Source: a virus
DNA: 64,000 nt
Direction: 5' to 3' (one strand)
IMG/VR virus record: IMGVR_UViG_3300019880_000001
Location: 1 to 64,000 of that record
Part shown: one piece after another, positions 38,085 to 48,459 of the stretch
How the letters are laid out: every line of letters starts with the position of its first letter
How positions within the stretch are numbered: position 1 is the stretch's first letter
Notes under the pieces: generated by a model
What the model saw: the letters and a program-made list of their open reading frames with translations, nothing else
The model's database searches: none
Told to the model about the DNA's origin: nothing
Program-made: the position numbers and the translations under genes

Positions 38085-39260
38085 ATGACCCGCATCATCG
38101 GTAGGGGCAGGTACGCCACGAGCGTATACCCGAGCAGTCCAAGCGGCGGCTCGGGCGCTGGCGGCGAAGTACTGCCCTTCTCGAATTTGCGCTACCTCGA
38201 TCCGGCAACGACACACGCGGCGCCGCACACGGGATCGGTCAGTAACCCGTGCGTGACGGTCGCCGAGATCGCCGCGCTGACCCCCGGGTTCATGGTGATC
38301 CAGGTCGCCGGAAGCCCAACGGACGACCCGGCGCTGATCCCCGCCGGAACGTTGTGCGGCATCACGGGAATGCCGCAGGTCGGTTTCTTCTTTCCGTCGA
38401 TGACGCTCGAAGCGAGCGCGAATGTTTCGATGCGTGACGTGTACTTCGTCAACATCGGCGAGCAAGAGGGCGGCGGAGCGGCGCAGCTCAATGTCGTGCT
38501 CGCCCTCGACCCGTCGGAATCGACCTCGTTCGCGAATCAGATTCGCCAGATAGATCTCCCGAACTCTCAGGTCTCGCTGACTCGTTGCAACGTCTACTCG
38601 TCGACTAGCGCGACGTTCTTGACGCTCTACCAGTGTCGTATTTCGAATCTCGGTGGAAACCCCGCGCCTGACATCACGATGAACAACGGCGGGTTTTTCT
38701 ACGCCGAAGGCACCGTGTTCAGTTCTTCTGTGCCGTCCACCATCACGCTCGACACGAGCGGAGGACGATTCGTCGAATGCACGTTCACCGGAGCCGTGAC
38801 GATCGACAATGCGACTGGGATCGCGACGTTCGATCAAATTTCGTTGGATAGCCTCAACGCGGCGGGGGGTACTATCACTACTCCCGAGAACCTGGCTCTG
38901 TCTCCGGCGTCGTTGATCGTTCCTATGATCGGAACGCAGACCGTCGCGGCCAGCGCCGTTCTCACGATCGGAGCTAACGCTTCTGCCGTACCTCAGTACG
39001 CATCCAAAGCGACCGCATTCATCCCGCAGGCCGCCGCCGTCGGAGAGTCATTGGCGATCACGCTCGTCATCGCGGGAGGCGCCGTGATCGGGTCAGTGAC
39101 CGTAGACGATACGACTCCCGCCGGCGCCGTAGACATTCCGCTCATAACGCCGAAAGTTCCGATTCCGTCGGCCGGGGTGCTCCTTGCCGATCTCAACTAC
39201 ACGGCCGGAGGCGGCCCAACGCCACTTGCCGCAACCGTTGTCCGCGTCGATTTGATTTGA
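38085..39260 (+). CDS. Spike 1: plug motif plus beta-helix
   Basis: The 391-residue protein starts [20 protein letters not shown], the shared plug, then a Gly/Ser linker (SGGSGAGGEV). The body is a run of short beta strands typical of right-handed beta-helix spikes (VSLTRCNVYSSTSATFLTLY, FVECTFTGAVTIDNATGIAT), ending in a beta-sandwich-like C-terminal domain. No catalytic motif recognised. It is the first of two such spikes in a row, 13 bp apart, with the paralog-like plug at 39274. Binding to host surface glycans is the likely role. Confidence 0.6.
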   Translation: MTRIIGRGRYATSVYPSSPSGGSGAGGEVLPFSNLRYLDPATTHAAPHTGSVSNPCVTVAEIAALTPGFMVIQVAGSPTDDPALIPAGTLCGITGMPQVGFFFPSMTLEASANVSMRDVYFVNIGEQEGGGAAQLNVVLALDPSESTSFANQIRQIDLPNSQVSLTRCNVYSSTSATFLTLYQCRISNLGGNPAPDITMNNGGFFYAEGTVFSSSVPSTITLDTSGGRFVECTFTGAVTIDNATGIATFDQISLDSLNAAGGTITTPENLALSPASLIVPMIGTQTVAASAVLTIGANASAVPQYASKATAFIPQAAAVGESLAITLVIAGGAVIGSVTVDDTTPAGAVDIPLITPKVPIPSAGVLLADLNYTAGGGPTPLAATVVRVDLI

Positions 39261-39273
39261 AAGAGGTATTCCA

Positions 39274-40503
39274 ATGAGCCGAGTCATAGGTCGAGGTCGC
39301 TACGCCACCGAAACGTACCCGTCAGGCCCCGGAGGCGGAGGCGGCGCCGGCGGCGCGAGCGTTCCGTTCGCTCGGCAGCGTTTCATCGACGGGGATACGG
39401 CGCAGACCGGATTGAACGGATCGGCCGCGGAACCGTACGAGACCATCGAGCAGTTCATGACTGCGCGGGACAACACCATCTCGGCGGCTGATTCTGCGGC
39501 GAACTTCGTCGGGTGGCTCATGCCGGCGCTCGCCGGGTACGTGGAAGACGTTGCATTCCGCGCTCGGTGCTCGACGGAGCTCCGAGCCGATTCCATGTCG
39601 GTGCCTGGTACCGGCGGCGTGACCATCGACGGTGATATTTCGTGGACCAACACGTCAGGTACCGCGGCGGCGCCGGCGGCCATTGCTTCGCTTCACAACA
39701 TCAACGTGACGGGCACCATTACGGTGACCGACAACGCCGAGTCTCCCGAATTGCTATTCTCCATCAGCGGAGACGAAGAGCCTGGAGGATCCTCTGCGGT
39801 CATAGGCGGGTTCGATTCCAGCACGACCACGACGTTGGCGTCGATATCGCTCAACAACGCGCAGTGCACCGGCGATCTCACCGCAGGGGTCGCGGCCGAC
39901 AGCGCTGTGGTGATCCTCACAGGCGGATCTATAATTACCGGAGACATCACCGCAAAAGCACTTCAATGCAACAACGCGGTCATCGACGGAGCCGTTACGG
40001 TAAACGCGGCTGGATTTGCGATTTTCCGCGCTTCTGCTTTCGCAGGGGCATGTGCGCTCACGGCTGCCACCTCATCGTTCGATGGGGACTCCTGGCTTAG
40101 CTTCTTGGCAAACGGCGGAACTCGTGTTGCAGGAACGACTGTGCTCGTCACAGGAGGCGCCAGTACCGCTCTCGTAGAAGGTGCGGCTCTGACAGGCGCG
40201 TCTACGAACGTGTCTCTGAACGGCACGGGAGCAACGGCTGGTTTCACTGGCGCTAACTCCGGCAACCACTACACGACGTCGAACGGGACCCCGACCACCG
40301 TCACACTCAAAACCGGCGGCGGAGAGTTGGTGGGCGACACGATGCTCATCACGAAGACGGATCTCGGCGCGAACGTTGTAGCGGTCAAGAACAACGCCGG
40401 AGCGCAGATCGCATCGATCCCAACGCTCGCCAAAGGGTTCGTGCTCGCACGATTCAATGGCTCCGACTGGGTCTTCGTGTCGGGAGGTTCGATGCTGGCA
40501 TGA
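39274..40503 (+). CDS. Spike 2: plug motif plus beta-helix
   Basis: Starts [20 protein letters not shown], then a Gly linker, then FARQRFIDGDTAQTGLNGSA, as in many tailspike entry segments, and a strand-rich repeat body (NINVTGTITVTDNAESPELL, LTGGSIITGDITAKALQCNN). The C terminus holds TVTLKTGGGELVGDTMLITK, a beta cap. 409 residues; body unrelated to spike 1 beyond fold. Good ribosome site (GAAAGAGG). The stop overlaps the next start. Confidence 0.6.
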   Translation: MSRVIGRGRYATETYPSGPGGGGGAGGASVPFARQRFIDGDTAQTGLNGSAAEPYETIEQFMTARDNTISAADSAANFVGWLMPALAGYVEDVAFRARCSTELRADSMSVPGTGGVTIDGDISWTNTSGTAAAPAAIASLHNINVTGTITVTDNAESPELLFSISGDEEPGGSSAVIGGFDSSTTTTLASISLNNAQCTGDLTAGVAADSAVVILTGGSIITGDITAKALQCNNAVIDGAVTVNAAGFAIFRASAFAGACALTAATSSFDGDSWLSFLANGGTRVAGTTVLVTGGASTALVEGAALTGASTNVSLNGTGATAGFTGANSGNHYTTSNGTPTTVTLKTGGGELVGDTMLITKTDLGANVVAVKNNAGAQIASIPTLAKGFVLARFNGSDWVFVSGGSMLA

Positions 40504-40835
40504 GCGGATTCCTGCTCATCTCAGCGCTCGTCGGCGCAACTCTTCTCGTCGTACGCAGCACCCTCTTTGATCCGATTCGTCGGATTTGGCCCGCGCTCTT
40601 GCGATGCTCCCAGTGTTTCGGCACGTGGGTAGGCATCGCCGCGAGCGCGAGTGGCGTCGTGCCGGTAGGGCACGGGCGGATTCTTGACGCGCTCATCGTC
40701 GGAGCGGCGACAAGCTTCTTGTCGCTGCTAGCCGATGCTGTACTCTTGTATTTGCTCGGCGATCCGAGCGAGGAGCCCGAATCCCATGCGCCGAAAACTG
40801 ACGACTCTGAAAGCAAAGATGGGGCACAGCCATAA
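40500..40835 (+). CDS. DUF1360-like membrane protein, 111 aa
   Basis: ATG 40500 overlaps the spike 2 stop. Two or three membrane segments (MSGFLLISALVGATLLVVRS, LIVGAATSFLSLLADAVLLY) bracket LLRCSQCFGTWVGIAASASG. The C-x2-C-x-x-x-W-V-G pattern between helices is that of DUF1360-type small membrane proteins found in phages. The C terminus is acidic. Role unknown. Confidence 0.55.
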   Translation: MSGFLLISALVGATLLVVRSTLFDPIRRIWPALLRCSQCFGTWVGIAASASGVVPVGHGRILDALIVGAATSFLSLLADAVLLYLLGDPSEEPESHAPKTDDSESKDGAQP

Positions 40836-41019
40836 CGGTTGCGCTCGCGCGCTCGCGGACATCTCGCTCTACCGAGAGCACCGAAACAACCACAACGTGC
40901 ACGCCAACGTCGGCGGTGCGGTTTCGCCTCACTACGACACTGGTTTTAGCGGATGGTCGAACGCCTCTCGCCCGAGAGACAGCGCCATCTCTTTGCGATC
41001 CGTTACGGCACTCAGCTAG
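40786..41019 (+). CDS. Hypothetical protein, 77 aa
   Basis: ATG 40786 lies inside the previous gene with GCGAGGAG upstream; ATG 40819 would also work. The product (MRRKLTTLKAKMGHSHNGCA, then SLYREHRNNHNVHANVGGAV) is His/Asn-rich. It ends before a terminator-like hairpin. Weak evidence; may be a real small virion protein or a shadow. Confidence 0.4.
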   Translation: MRRKLTTLKAKMGHSHNGCARALADISLYREHRNNHNVHANVGGAVSPHYDTGFSGWSNASRPRDSAISLRSVTALS

Positions 41020-41033
41020 TTCGATCGGAGTAA

Positions 41034-41063
41034 GCCGAAAAATATTCAGTCGGCGATTTTTCG
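41034..41063 (+). terminator. Hairpin with T run before collagen spike
   Basis: GCCGA (41034-41038) pairs with TCGGC (41050-41054), followed by GATTTTTCG. An overlapping inverted repeat CGAAAAAT / ATTTTTCG (41036-41043 / 41056-41063) could form an alternative pairing. The location after 41019 and before 41082 suits a weak intrinsic terminator. Confidence 0.45.
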
Positions 41064-41081
41064 TCGAATCGAAAGCCTGAA

Positions 41082-42202
<1,121 letters not shown>

Positions 42203-42206
<4 letters not shown>

Positions 42207-42934
42207 GCACCGCGGGCAACGGAAACAACACCAAGTACCTTCAAGACAACGCGAACCTAGGCACTTTCAACGGCGCGTGCTCGGTGTGTTTTTGGGTATG
42301 CCCCTCCGGCAACACATTCGGCCCCGGCACGGACGGGTTCGTCACCGTTCTCGATCTCGGCGTGAACGGCGGCGGCGGCAACTTCGACTGGCAATTCTAC
42401 TTTGACATTTCTCCGAACAACCTCACGCTGCACTACACGAACTACACAAGCGGGACGCCGACCGTCGATCAAGTAGTAGGCACACTCAGCGCGACAGTGA
42501 TGTCCTTCGTCGCACTGACACACGACCCGGCTGCCGCCGGTGGCACCACGAAATTGTACCTAGGAACCGGACCAGGATCCGCCTTGTCGTTGGTTGCTAC
42601 GCTTACCGGCGATGTGTGGACCGGCACCATGGGGAACCTCACGCTCTTCAACTGGTTCGGAGACACCGAACCGCTGAACGGCGAAATGACGGGCTGGCGC
42701 CAATGGTCCGTAGTGCTCACGCAGACGGAGCTCGAGAACGAGTACTCCTCGATCAAACCGAAGAGCCGAATATCGAATCTCGTACGGTTCTACCCGTGGC
42801 TCAACGAGCCGCAGGACAACATCGACCAGTCGGGGAGCGGCTTCAACATGACGAAGACGGGCACGCTCGCCACCGCACGCCGTATGCCGTCGGTCCCGTG
42901 GGGTTCGCCTCCGGTCGCGATGGGCTACGGTTAA
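42203..42934 (+). CDS. LamG/concanavalin-like lectin domain protein
   Basis: ATG 42203 overlaps the spike 3 stop. The 243 residues form one LamG-like beta-sandwich: [68 protein letters not shown], and [20 protein letters not shown], a typical jelly-roll laminin-G order. These domains bind sugars. Coupled to the collagen spike, so likely a second receptor-binding subunit. Its TAA shares bases with the TTA of the convergent glycosyltransferase stop. Confidence 0.6.
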
Positions 42935-44010
42935 CGCGTTATCCCCGCGTACCAACTCGGACTAGAGATCATGTCGAAATATTGCTCGTACAGCGGGGCC
43001 ACGTTGCCCATCGTGTAGATCTGAGCGTTCTCTAGACACCGCTCAGGAGATATTTGATCTACGTGCATCGCGGCGTTCAAGAACTGCTTGAAGCTCCGAC
43101 ATCGAAATCCGGTGATTCCGTGCGCGACCGTTTCTGGGAACGCACCCCAATCGCTTGTGATGACCGGGGTTCCGGAAAAACCAGCCTCGACAACGACACC
43201 GCCGAACGGCTCGAGGTAGTGTGTTGGCACGAAGAGAGCCTTGGCACCCGCTAGCAGCTCGCGCCGCTTCGCGACGTCTGCGATGCCGGCGTACTCGACG
43301 TGATCGTCTTTTGACGGTTTCTCACCGGGGGCACCGGCGATGACGAGTTTCGCCCCGAGCTCGCGCGTGACGTCGACGGCGATCTGATACCCCTTTTGGT
43401 GCGTCATTCGCCCTAAAAACAGAAAGTAGTCGCTCTTCTTCGCGCGAAACTCGAAATCGCCGGGGTCGAAGTAGTTGGGGACGACCGCGTCGTACCAAAT
43501 ACCGGTGCGCTGCGCTTGAAGACCGTACACGTGATGCATCCAAGCGTACGACTCGAAGCACCGTCGTTGCGTAAACACACCCTCGTAGCCCACACCGAAC
43601 TCGACGGCGGCGGTACCGTTCAAAGCGTGCGCGATACTCTCTTGCCCGCGTCCCATGATCAAACAGAGAAATTCGTCTGGACGCCCGACGATGCGTTTCC
43701 GAGCTCGCCGGACGGCCTTGTTATTCCAAAGATTGACGTGATGTCCGCTCAACGGAGCGGCGTGCCAGATCTTCTTCTCGTACCACTCTTGGCCGCCGAA
43801 GAGCCTGTCCTGATCTTCTACCGAGAACACCTCGACGTGTTCCGTCAGCTCGCCGAGATCGTCCGAGCCCTCGTTACCGTAGTGGATCACTTCGTGGCCA
43901 CGCTCACTCATCATTTTGCAGAAACGCTGCACTTTGCCGGTGTACGCACATAGACCGTACTTCTTGTTCGACACGGTGTGCGCGAGAGCAAAAACGTGCA
44001 GCCTGGCCAT
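42931..44010 (-). CDS. GT4-type glycosyltransferase
   Basis: ATG 44010 gives 359 residues. The C-terminal half has the GT-B fold signature: SDYFLFLGRMTHQKGYQIAV, LVIAGAPGEKPSKDD, LLAGAKALFVPTHYLEPFGG and VVVEAGFSGTPVITSDWGAF, which includes the E-x7-E donor-binding motif (EPFGGVVVE). N-terminal lobe LHVFALAHTVSNKKYGLCAY. It transfers a sugar from an activated donor. Placed among spikes and next to a methyltransferase, it may modify virion proteins or host surface sugars. Confidence 0.8.
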   Translation of the reverse strand: MARLHVFALAHTVSNKKYGLCAYTGKVQRFCKMMSERGHEVIHYGNEGSDDLGELTEHVEVFSVEDQDRLFGGQEWYEKKIWHAAPLSGHHVNLWNNKAVRRARKRIVGRPDEFLCLIMGRGQESIAHALNGTAAVEFGVGYEGVFTQRRCFESYAWMHHVYGLQAQRTGIWYDAVVPNYFDPGDFEFRAKKSDYFLFLGRMTHQKGYQIAVDVTRELGAKLVIAGAPGEKPSKDDHVEYAGIADVAKRRELLAGAKALFVPTHYLEPFGGVVVEAGFSGTPVITSDWGAFPETVAHGITGFRCRSFKQFLNAAMHVDQISPERCLENAQIYTMGNVAPLYEQYFDMISSPSWYAGITR

Positions 44011-44627
44011 CAGAGAACCCCCCGCACGGCACTGTATGCACGCCCAAAGCACCCGTCATGCGAGAGCACGGTGACGTCGCCCCCGGACCAGTTCTCGTTG
44101 CTCCCCTCGTCCAGCCACTCGTCCAAGCTAGACGCGGTGAGCATATGTGGGTGGCCGTCGTGAGGCGGAAGATCAATCCACTCGAAGATGCGAACTCGTC
44201 GCCCGAGCGTCATCGCGTTTCGAATGATCAGCTTCGGGTCTTCGACGTGCTGGAGGCAATTGTAGATCCACACCTCATCGAAAGGCTTGTGCCCCCCATC
44301 GAGAACGTTCTGGAAACGCTCGATCACGGTCTCGCCTGGGTCGTGCAGAGCCTCGATACCGGTCATGGCGTACCGCAAGTAGACCCACGCCGGATACTGC
44401 AACGGGTCGGTCACGACACGCCTCTTGGCCCCTCGAGTCTTCAAGAGCATCGAGGCGGGCCCCGCGCCGATGTCCAAGATGTGAGAGTGCTCCGGTACCA
44501 CGAAATCCCAGTGCTGGCGCTTGATCCCCATGAGAGAAGCGTACACGTAGTGCTTGCGCTCCTCGTAGAAGGTGTTGCTGCAATCCCCCCAAAAAGCCGC
44601 CTCAAAGTCCTGCGCCGGGTTTCCCAT
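44010..44627 (-). CDS. SAM-dependent methyltransferase, class I
   Basis: 205 residues with SHILDIGAGPASMLLKTRGA (SAM-binding motif I), VTDPLQYPAWVYLRYAM, and EVWIYNCLQHVEDPKLIIRN (the acidic/aromatic post-motif region), then RVRIFEWIDLPPHDGHPHML. Its TGA overlaps the glycosyltransferase ATG. The pair resembles sugar-modification cassettes; the acceptor is unknown. Confidence 0.7.
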   Translation of the reverse strand: MGNPAQDFEAAFWGDCSNTFYEERKHYVYASLMGIKRQHWDFVVPEHSHILDIGAGPASMLLKTRGAKRRVVTDPLQYPAWVYLRYAMTGIEALHDPGETVIERFQNVLDGGHKPFDEVWIYNCLQHVEDPKLIIRNAMTLGRRVRIFEWIDLPPHDGHPHMLTASSLDEWLDEGSNENWSGGDVTVLSHDGCFGRAYSAVRGVL

Positions 44628-44703
44628 TGTTTTACGTTCGTATACTCCACGATCGCCGAACGAGTGTCCAGATCAGGTGTCGTGGTACCCTTCCGGACGA
44701 GCC
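44628..44703. promoter_or_regulatory. Divergent gap with TATACT box
   Basis: 76 bp lie between starts at 44627 (minus) and 44704 (plus). TATACT at 44641-44646 is a good -10 hexamer for the plus strand, and TATACG at the same spot reads on the minus strand. Matching -35 boxes are not clear. Confidence 0.3.
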
Positions 44704-45258
44704 ATGGCGCGTCGAATCCCCTGGAAAGCCATTGCGATAGGCGGTGCCGTCGCTGGGGGTGTCAGCGCTATTGTACTTGCCAGCCGCAAAAAGCTTCCCT
44801 CGTCTTTGCCGGCCCGGCGCGTGGCGCTCATCGGAGACTCGTACGCGGTAGGGCTCGGGCCGGAGCTCCAAAAGCTCCTCCCCGACTTCAAATATGAGGG
44901 GCACGTTGGGAACACCACTGCGGCGTGGGCTGCGCACAGCGCAAGCTGCGGCACGTGCGGCGACTGGCTCACGACGTTCAAGCCCGACGTCGTGCTCGTG
45001 TCTCTCGGAGTCAACGACGGCGTCTCGCCGAACCGAAAGAACTACAACGACATCGTGAGCGCGCTGCACGGCATCGGTGCTCGAGTTGTTTGGATCGAAC
45101 CTCCGGCAGGTGTCATCATCCCGGCGATACGCGCCGCTATCACCTCGCTCGGCGTGACGACGGTGCCTCCCACTCAAACACCTCTCGCCGGCGACGGACT
45201 GCATCCGCAAAGCTACGGACCGTGGGCTCAAGAAGTCTTCCAGGCGGTGCGCCAATGA
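44704..45258 (+). CDS. Membrane-anchored SGNH/GDSL hydrolase
   Basis: A basic start and one membrane helix (AIAIGGAVAGGVSAIVLASR) precede an SGNH esterase core: ALIGDSYAVGLGPELQKLLP (block I with catalytic Ser), VVLVSLGVNDGVSP (block III Asn) and GDGLHPQSYGPW (block V Asp-x-x-His). 184 residues. Such enzymes remove acyl groups from polysaccharides. Together with nearby spikes and lytic enzymes it may act on host capsule or be a virion membrane enzyme. The glycine block II is not evident. Confidence 0.75.
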   Translation: MARRIPWKAIAIGGAVAGGVSAIVLASRKKLPSSLPARRVALIGDSYAVGLGPELQKLLPDFKYEGHVGNTTAAWAAHSASCGTCGDWLTTFKPDVVLVSLGVNDGVSPNRKNYNDIVSALHGIGARVVWIEPPAGVIIPAIRAAITSLGVTTVPPTQTPLAGDGLHPQSYGPWAQEVFQAVRQ

Positions 45259-45488
45259 TGCTCAACGGACGCCCGACGATCGGGTTCGGAGACGAGCACA
45301 CCGTCCCGCCGCTAGAGCTCCGTACGGCCTACACCGTGAAGGGGCTCGGCATCGGCGCCGGGGGACTCATCGGTTACCTCACCTTCGGGCCCTTGGGGAT
45401 GGTTCTCCTTGGAGGCGCCGGCTGGTACGTGGGCAACCGCGTCGCCGTCAACGCCGAGAAGAAATTCGTAGAAGGACAACACACATGA
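45255..45488 (+). CDS. GFGDE-motif membrane protein, 77 aa
   Basis: ATG 45255 overlaps the previous stop. Starts MMLNGRPTIGFGDEHTVPPL, the clearest copy of the shared motif and far from its relatives at 20.6-22.4 kb. Then a Gly-rich membrane hairpin (GLGIGAGGLIGYLTFGPLGM) and a Lys-rich end (NAEKKFVEGQ). Coupled to the SGNH hydrolase and to spike 4. Confidence 0.6.
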   Translation: MMLNGRPTIGFGDEHTVPPLELRTAYTVKGLGIGAGGLIGYLTFGPLGMVLLGGAGWYVGNRVAVNAEKKFVEGQHT

Positions 45489-47305
45489 GGATCATCGGCA
45501 GAGGACGTTACGTCTACGGAACGTACCCAACGACAAGCGCGTCGGCAACGAGCGGGCCCCCCAGCGGCCCCGCCGGCGGAGACCTGGGGGCTACGTACCC
45601 AGACCCAACCGTCGTGGCGCTCGAGGAAACGAGCACGCCGGCGAGGCTCGCGATCGGCGCAATCCCAGACGGCGAATTGCTCATGCGTTCGGGGCTGGCG
45701 GTCATCGGCGCAGGCGCCGCCATGGGAGCCGCCATCACAGTGCGTCGGATCAGCGACAGCAACCTTGGCGGCACGAAGCTGGTCGACATAGCGACCACCA
45801 GCCTACGCGACGGCACGATCTCGTGGGTCTACAGCGTCGGAGCCCTCTTTCAGCTCGTGAAAGCGCCGAGCGCGGCACTTCTCGCGGCGGTCGACGGGAT
45901 CACCGTCGTCGCGTCTACCGCAACCGCAGGATCCGTGTGGGTACGTCTCGAGGCCACGGCAAACCAGCGGTTTGGGGTCGAGCCGCCGCTCTTCATCGAT
46001 CCTTCCGCCGGCAGCGACGACAACGACGGACTCCTCGTCGGAAACCCACTCAAGAGCGCCGACGAATGGTCCCGCCGAACCAACGGCGTCACCATGCTCG
46101 CGTCTTTCACGGTCACCTGCGCCGCCGGCGACGTCGGTAGCTTCTTCGGCAAACAATACTTCGACAACCGCAGCACAGCGGTCACGATCAGCATCGTCGG
46201 CACGAAGAGCCTCAGCGCTACCATGACGGTCTCTTCGATCACGCCGGAGAACAGCGCACCCGGAGTACAACAAGAATTCTGGATGGTAAAAACCGGAGGT
46301 CCGGTGCTCACCGGCGCGGAGCGACTTCGGATACTTACGAGTTCTATTCCGGCGAACGTCGGAGCCACAGGATGCGTGCGGGGGTTCGAGGGAAGCGATC
46401 CGACGCATCCGTATACCTCCACGTGGAGCAACGGCGCGACCTCACTGGCAAACCTCTTCCCCGCTGCGGGCGACACGTTCGCGGTCGAGACACTGCTCAC
46501 CACGTTCCGCGCGGACGACATGGACACGCGCAACATCGGCCAAGGTTGCATCCTGTCGTTCATCGACATGGTTCATCCGGCGACCACCAGCGTACCTGGC
46601 ATCTCCCCAAGCTCCAACAACGCGCGCGTTACCCCGTCGGGGGACCACCTGTTCATCTCGTGCATCTTCGGCACCACAGGGGGCGGGATCGTTCGTATCG
46701 ACAACGATCAGCTCTGGTTCCGCGGATGCGAGTTCAAGTCGCAAGTCCATTTCGTTGGCGGCGGCCCCTCAGGAATCGTGGCCTATCAATGCACGTTCCG
46801 TGTAGGCGCGGTCATAAATTGTTCGTTCTCTCAAACAGGATGCGTATTCGAAGGTGTCACCTCGACCGCCACTTTCTGGTCCAACACCGGAGACGCCCTG
46901 TTCTCGCGCATCACAGGCACCGCGTTCGGGGTGGGAGGCGTGTTTGCAACTGTCCTAGGCAGAGTTTGGACGCCGCTCGCCGGAGCTCGCAGCGCGGTGA
47001 CGATTGGAATCAGCGTCTCCACCGGCGGTACCCTGAACTCCCAAACGTTCGCGCAGATCAACGATAGTATTTCAGCATCAACGGGCGCCATAGTCATGAA
47101 CGGGATCGTCGTACACGGGTACACCGTCGATCCGAACGCGAATTCTCGCGTGCAGTCGGTCAACACCACGATAGGTGCGCTGATCTACATTCACGACATC
47201 GCTGGAGATCCGGTGAACCCACCCGTGTCGGGGTGCTTCCAATACTCAGTCGCCGGGCAAATGCGTCTGATGAATCCCGCCGGGGTTGTCACACCACTCA
47301 ACTGA
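45485..47305 (+). CDS. Spike 4: plug motif plus beta-helix, 606 aa
   Basis: Starts MRIIGRGRYVYGTYPTTSAS, then SGPPSGPAGGDLGATYPDPT, a sequence form common at fibre starts. A tail-fibre-like head follows, then LFIDPSAGSDDNDGLLVGNP, a segment frequent at the entry of pectate-lyase-type tailspikes, and a long strand ladder (LFISCIFGTTGGGIVRIDND, IVAYQCTFRVGAVINCSFSQ). ATG 45485 overlaps the previous stop. Largest spike in the window. Possible polysaccharide lyase or hydrolase, but no active-site residues can be assigned by eye. Confidence 0.65.
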   Translation: MRIIGRGRYVYGTYPTTSASATSGPPSGPAGGDLGATYPDPTVVALEETSTPARLAIGAIPDGELLMRSGLAVIGAGAAMGAAITVRRISDSNLGGTKLVDIATTSLRDGTISWVYSVGALFQLVKAPSAALLAAVDGITVVASTATAGSVWVRLEATANQRFGVEPPLFIDPSAGSDDNDGLLVGNPLKSADEWSRRTNGVTMLASFTVTCAAGDVGSFFGKQYFDNRSTAVTISIVGTKSLSATMTVSSITPENSAPGVQQEFWMVKTGGPVLTGAERLRILTSSIPANVGATGCVRGFEGSDPTHPYTSTWSNGATSLANLFPAAGDTFAVETLLTTFRADDMDTRNIGQGCILSFIDMVHPATTSVPGISPSSNNARVTPSGDHLFISCIFGTTGGGIVRIDNDQLWFRGCEFKSQVHFVGGGPSGIVAYQCTFRVGAVINCSFSQTGCVFEGVTSTATFWSNTGDALFSRITGTAFGVGGVFATVLGRVWTPLAGARSAVTIGISVSTGGTLNSQTFAQINDSISASTGAIVMNGIVVHGYTVDPNANSRVQSVNTTIGALIYIHDIAGDPVNPPVSGCFQYSVAGQMRLMNPAGVVTPLN

Positions 47306-47308
47306 AAA

Positions 47309-48013
47309 ATGCAGATCGAAACCTCACTGCTCGCGCTCCCTGGAATCGGCACCGTCACGCCGACGTTCCTGTGCTCGCTCGTGGGCATGGCCGTGCGCCA
47401 CGGTTGGGATCCGAACGGCATCGCGCTCGTCATCAGCGAAGAGAGCCTCTTCAACCCCTCCGCGAAGAACCCCCACAGCTCGGCCAGCGGCCTGATCCAG
47501 TTCATCGATTCGACGGCAGCGTCCCTCGGGACTACGACCGCCCAGATCCGCGCCATGAGTGCCGAAGAGCAACTCCCGCTCGTGGAACGCTTCTTCCAGA
47601 CGAGCCTCAACGGGAAAATCCCCGCTCGCATCGAAGACTATTTTCTCTCGGTGCTCGGGCGCCCCGATCTCATCGGGAAACCAGACGACACGCCGGTCTT
47701 CGTCAGAGGTTCGGGCGGCTACGCCGGCAACCCACAGATCGACATCGGCGGGGACGGCGTCATCACGGTCGGCGACACGCGCGCGTACATGCAGCGAGTG
47801 CTCCAACGGGCGAAAGGCACGGTCGGCACTTACCCCGCGATCTGTTACGAGAACGTCACGGCGCCTTCGACGCGAAGCAACGGCACGCTTGCTGCTTTTG
47901 CGCTCGGTACGATCATGGCCGCTGTGGGGTACGGCACCTACAAGGTGTTGAGCGCGTTGAGCCCGAGACCAGAATCCACGGCTCTACCGCCGCCGGCTTT
48001 CAGGCGCACATGA
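47309..48013 (+). CDS. Membrane-anchored lytic transglycosylase (SLT)
   Basis: 234 residues. Residues 36-70 match the SLT signature: ALVISEESLFNPSAKNPHSS, ASGLIQFIDSTAASLG; Glu45 is the probable catalytic acid. A typical MSAEEQLPLVERFF segment follows. The C-terminal third has a membrane helix (GTLAAFALGTIMAAVGYGTY) and a short tail, so the enzyme is membrane-tethered, as in PRD1-type entry enzymes. It cleaves peptidoglycan glycan strands. Starts 3 bp after spike 4. Confidence 0.75.
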   Translation: MQIETSLLALPGIGTVTPTFLCSLVGMAVRHGWDPNGIALVISEESLFNPSAKNPHSSASGLIQFIDSTAASLGTTTAQIRAMSAEEQLPLVERFFQTSLNGKIPARIEDYFLSVLGRPDLIGKPDDTPVFVRGSGGYAGNPQIDIGGDGVITVGDTRAYMQRVLQRAKGTVGTYPAICYENVTAPSTRSNGTLAAFALGTIMAAVGYGTYKVLSALSPRPESTALPPPAFRRT

Positions 48014-48459
48014 CGAACAAGACGCTCCTCTGGCTCTCGGCAGGCGGAGCCGCCGCGGGGGCCGCCATCCTCCTCTGGAAAAGGACGGGAGTGGATGTAC
48101 CCACAACTCCGTCCATTCCTGTGGCAGCGCCCGGCGAGGCCACGAAAGTCACGCTCGCGGTACCCGCAGGTTGGCGTCGCGTCACCGGATCCGAAGTGTC
48201 CGCGCTCCCCGAGCTCGCATCGCAAGCGAACTCGCTCATGAACACGCCGGGTTTCACGTCGATGCGGTACGGAACGCTCGCCCCGTTCGTAGCTTCCGAT
48301 GGCAACACGTACGCGACGTGGATCGAACAGCACTACCATGAGCCGGGTGGCTCTACGAAGCTGTGGGGGCTACACCATGGGGTGACGGTACTAGCCCAAG
48401 CGAGCGCGCCCTCGGTTCTCGCCGACGAGTGGCCCGGCGTCAGACGTGGAAGCACATGA
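48010..48459 (+). CDS. N-anchored membrane protein, 149 aa
   Basis: ATG 48010 overlaps the transglycosylase stop. A membrane helix at the N terminus (LLWLSAGGAAAGAAILLWKR) is followed by a ~110-residue soluble domain (VTLAVPAGWRRVTGSEVSAL, THWIEQHYHEPGG-like region with WIEQHYHEPGGSTKLWG). No family recognised. Coupled to the transglycosylase and glucosaminidase-like genes. Confidence 0.5.
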   Translation: MTNKTLLWLSAGGAAAGAAILLWKRTGVDVPTTPSIPVAAPGEATKVTLAVPAGWRRVTGSEVSALPELASQANSLMNTPGFTSMRYGTLAPFVASDGNTYATWIEQHYHEPGGSTKLWGLHHGVTVLAQASAPSVLADEWPGVRRGST

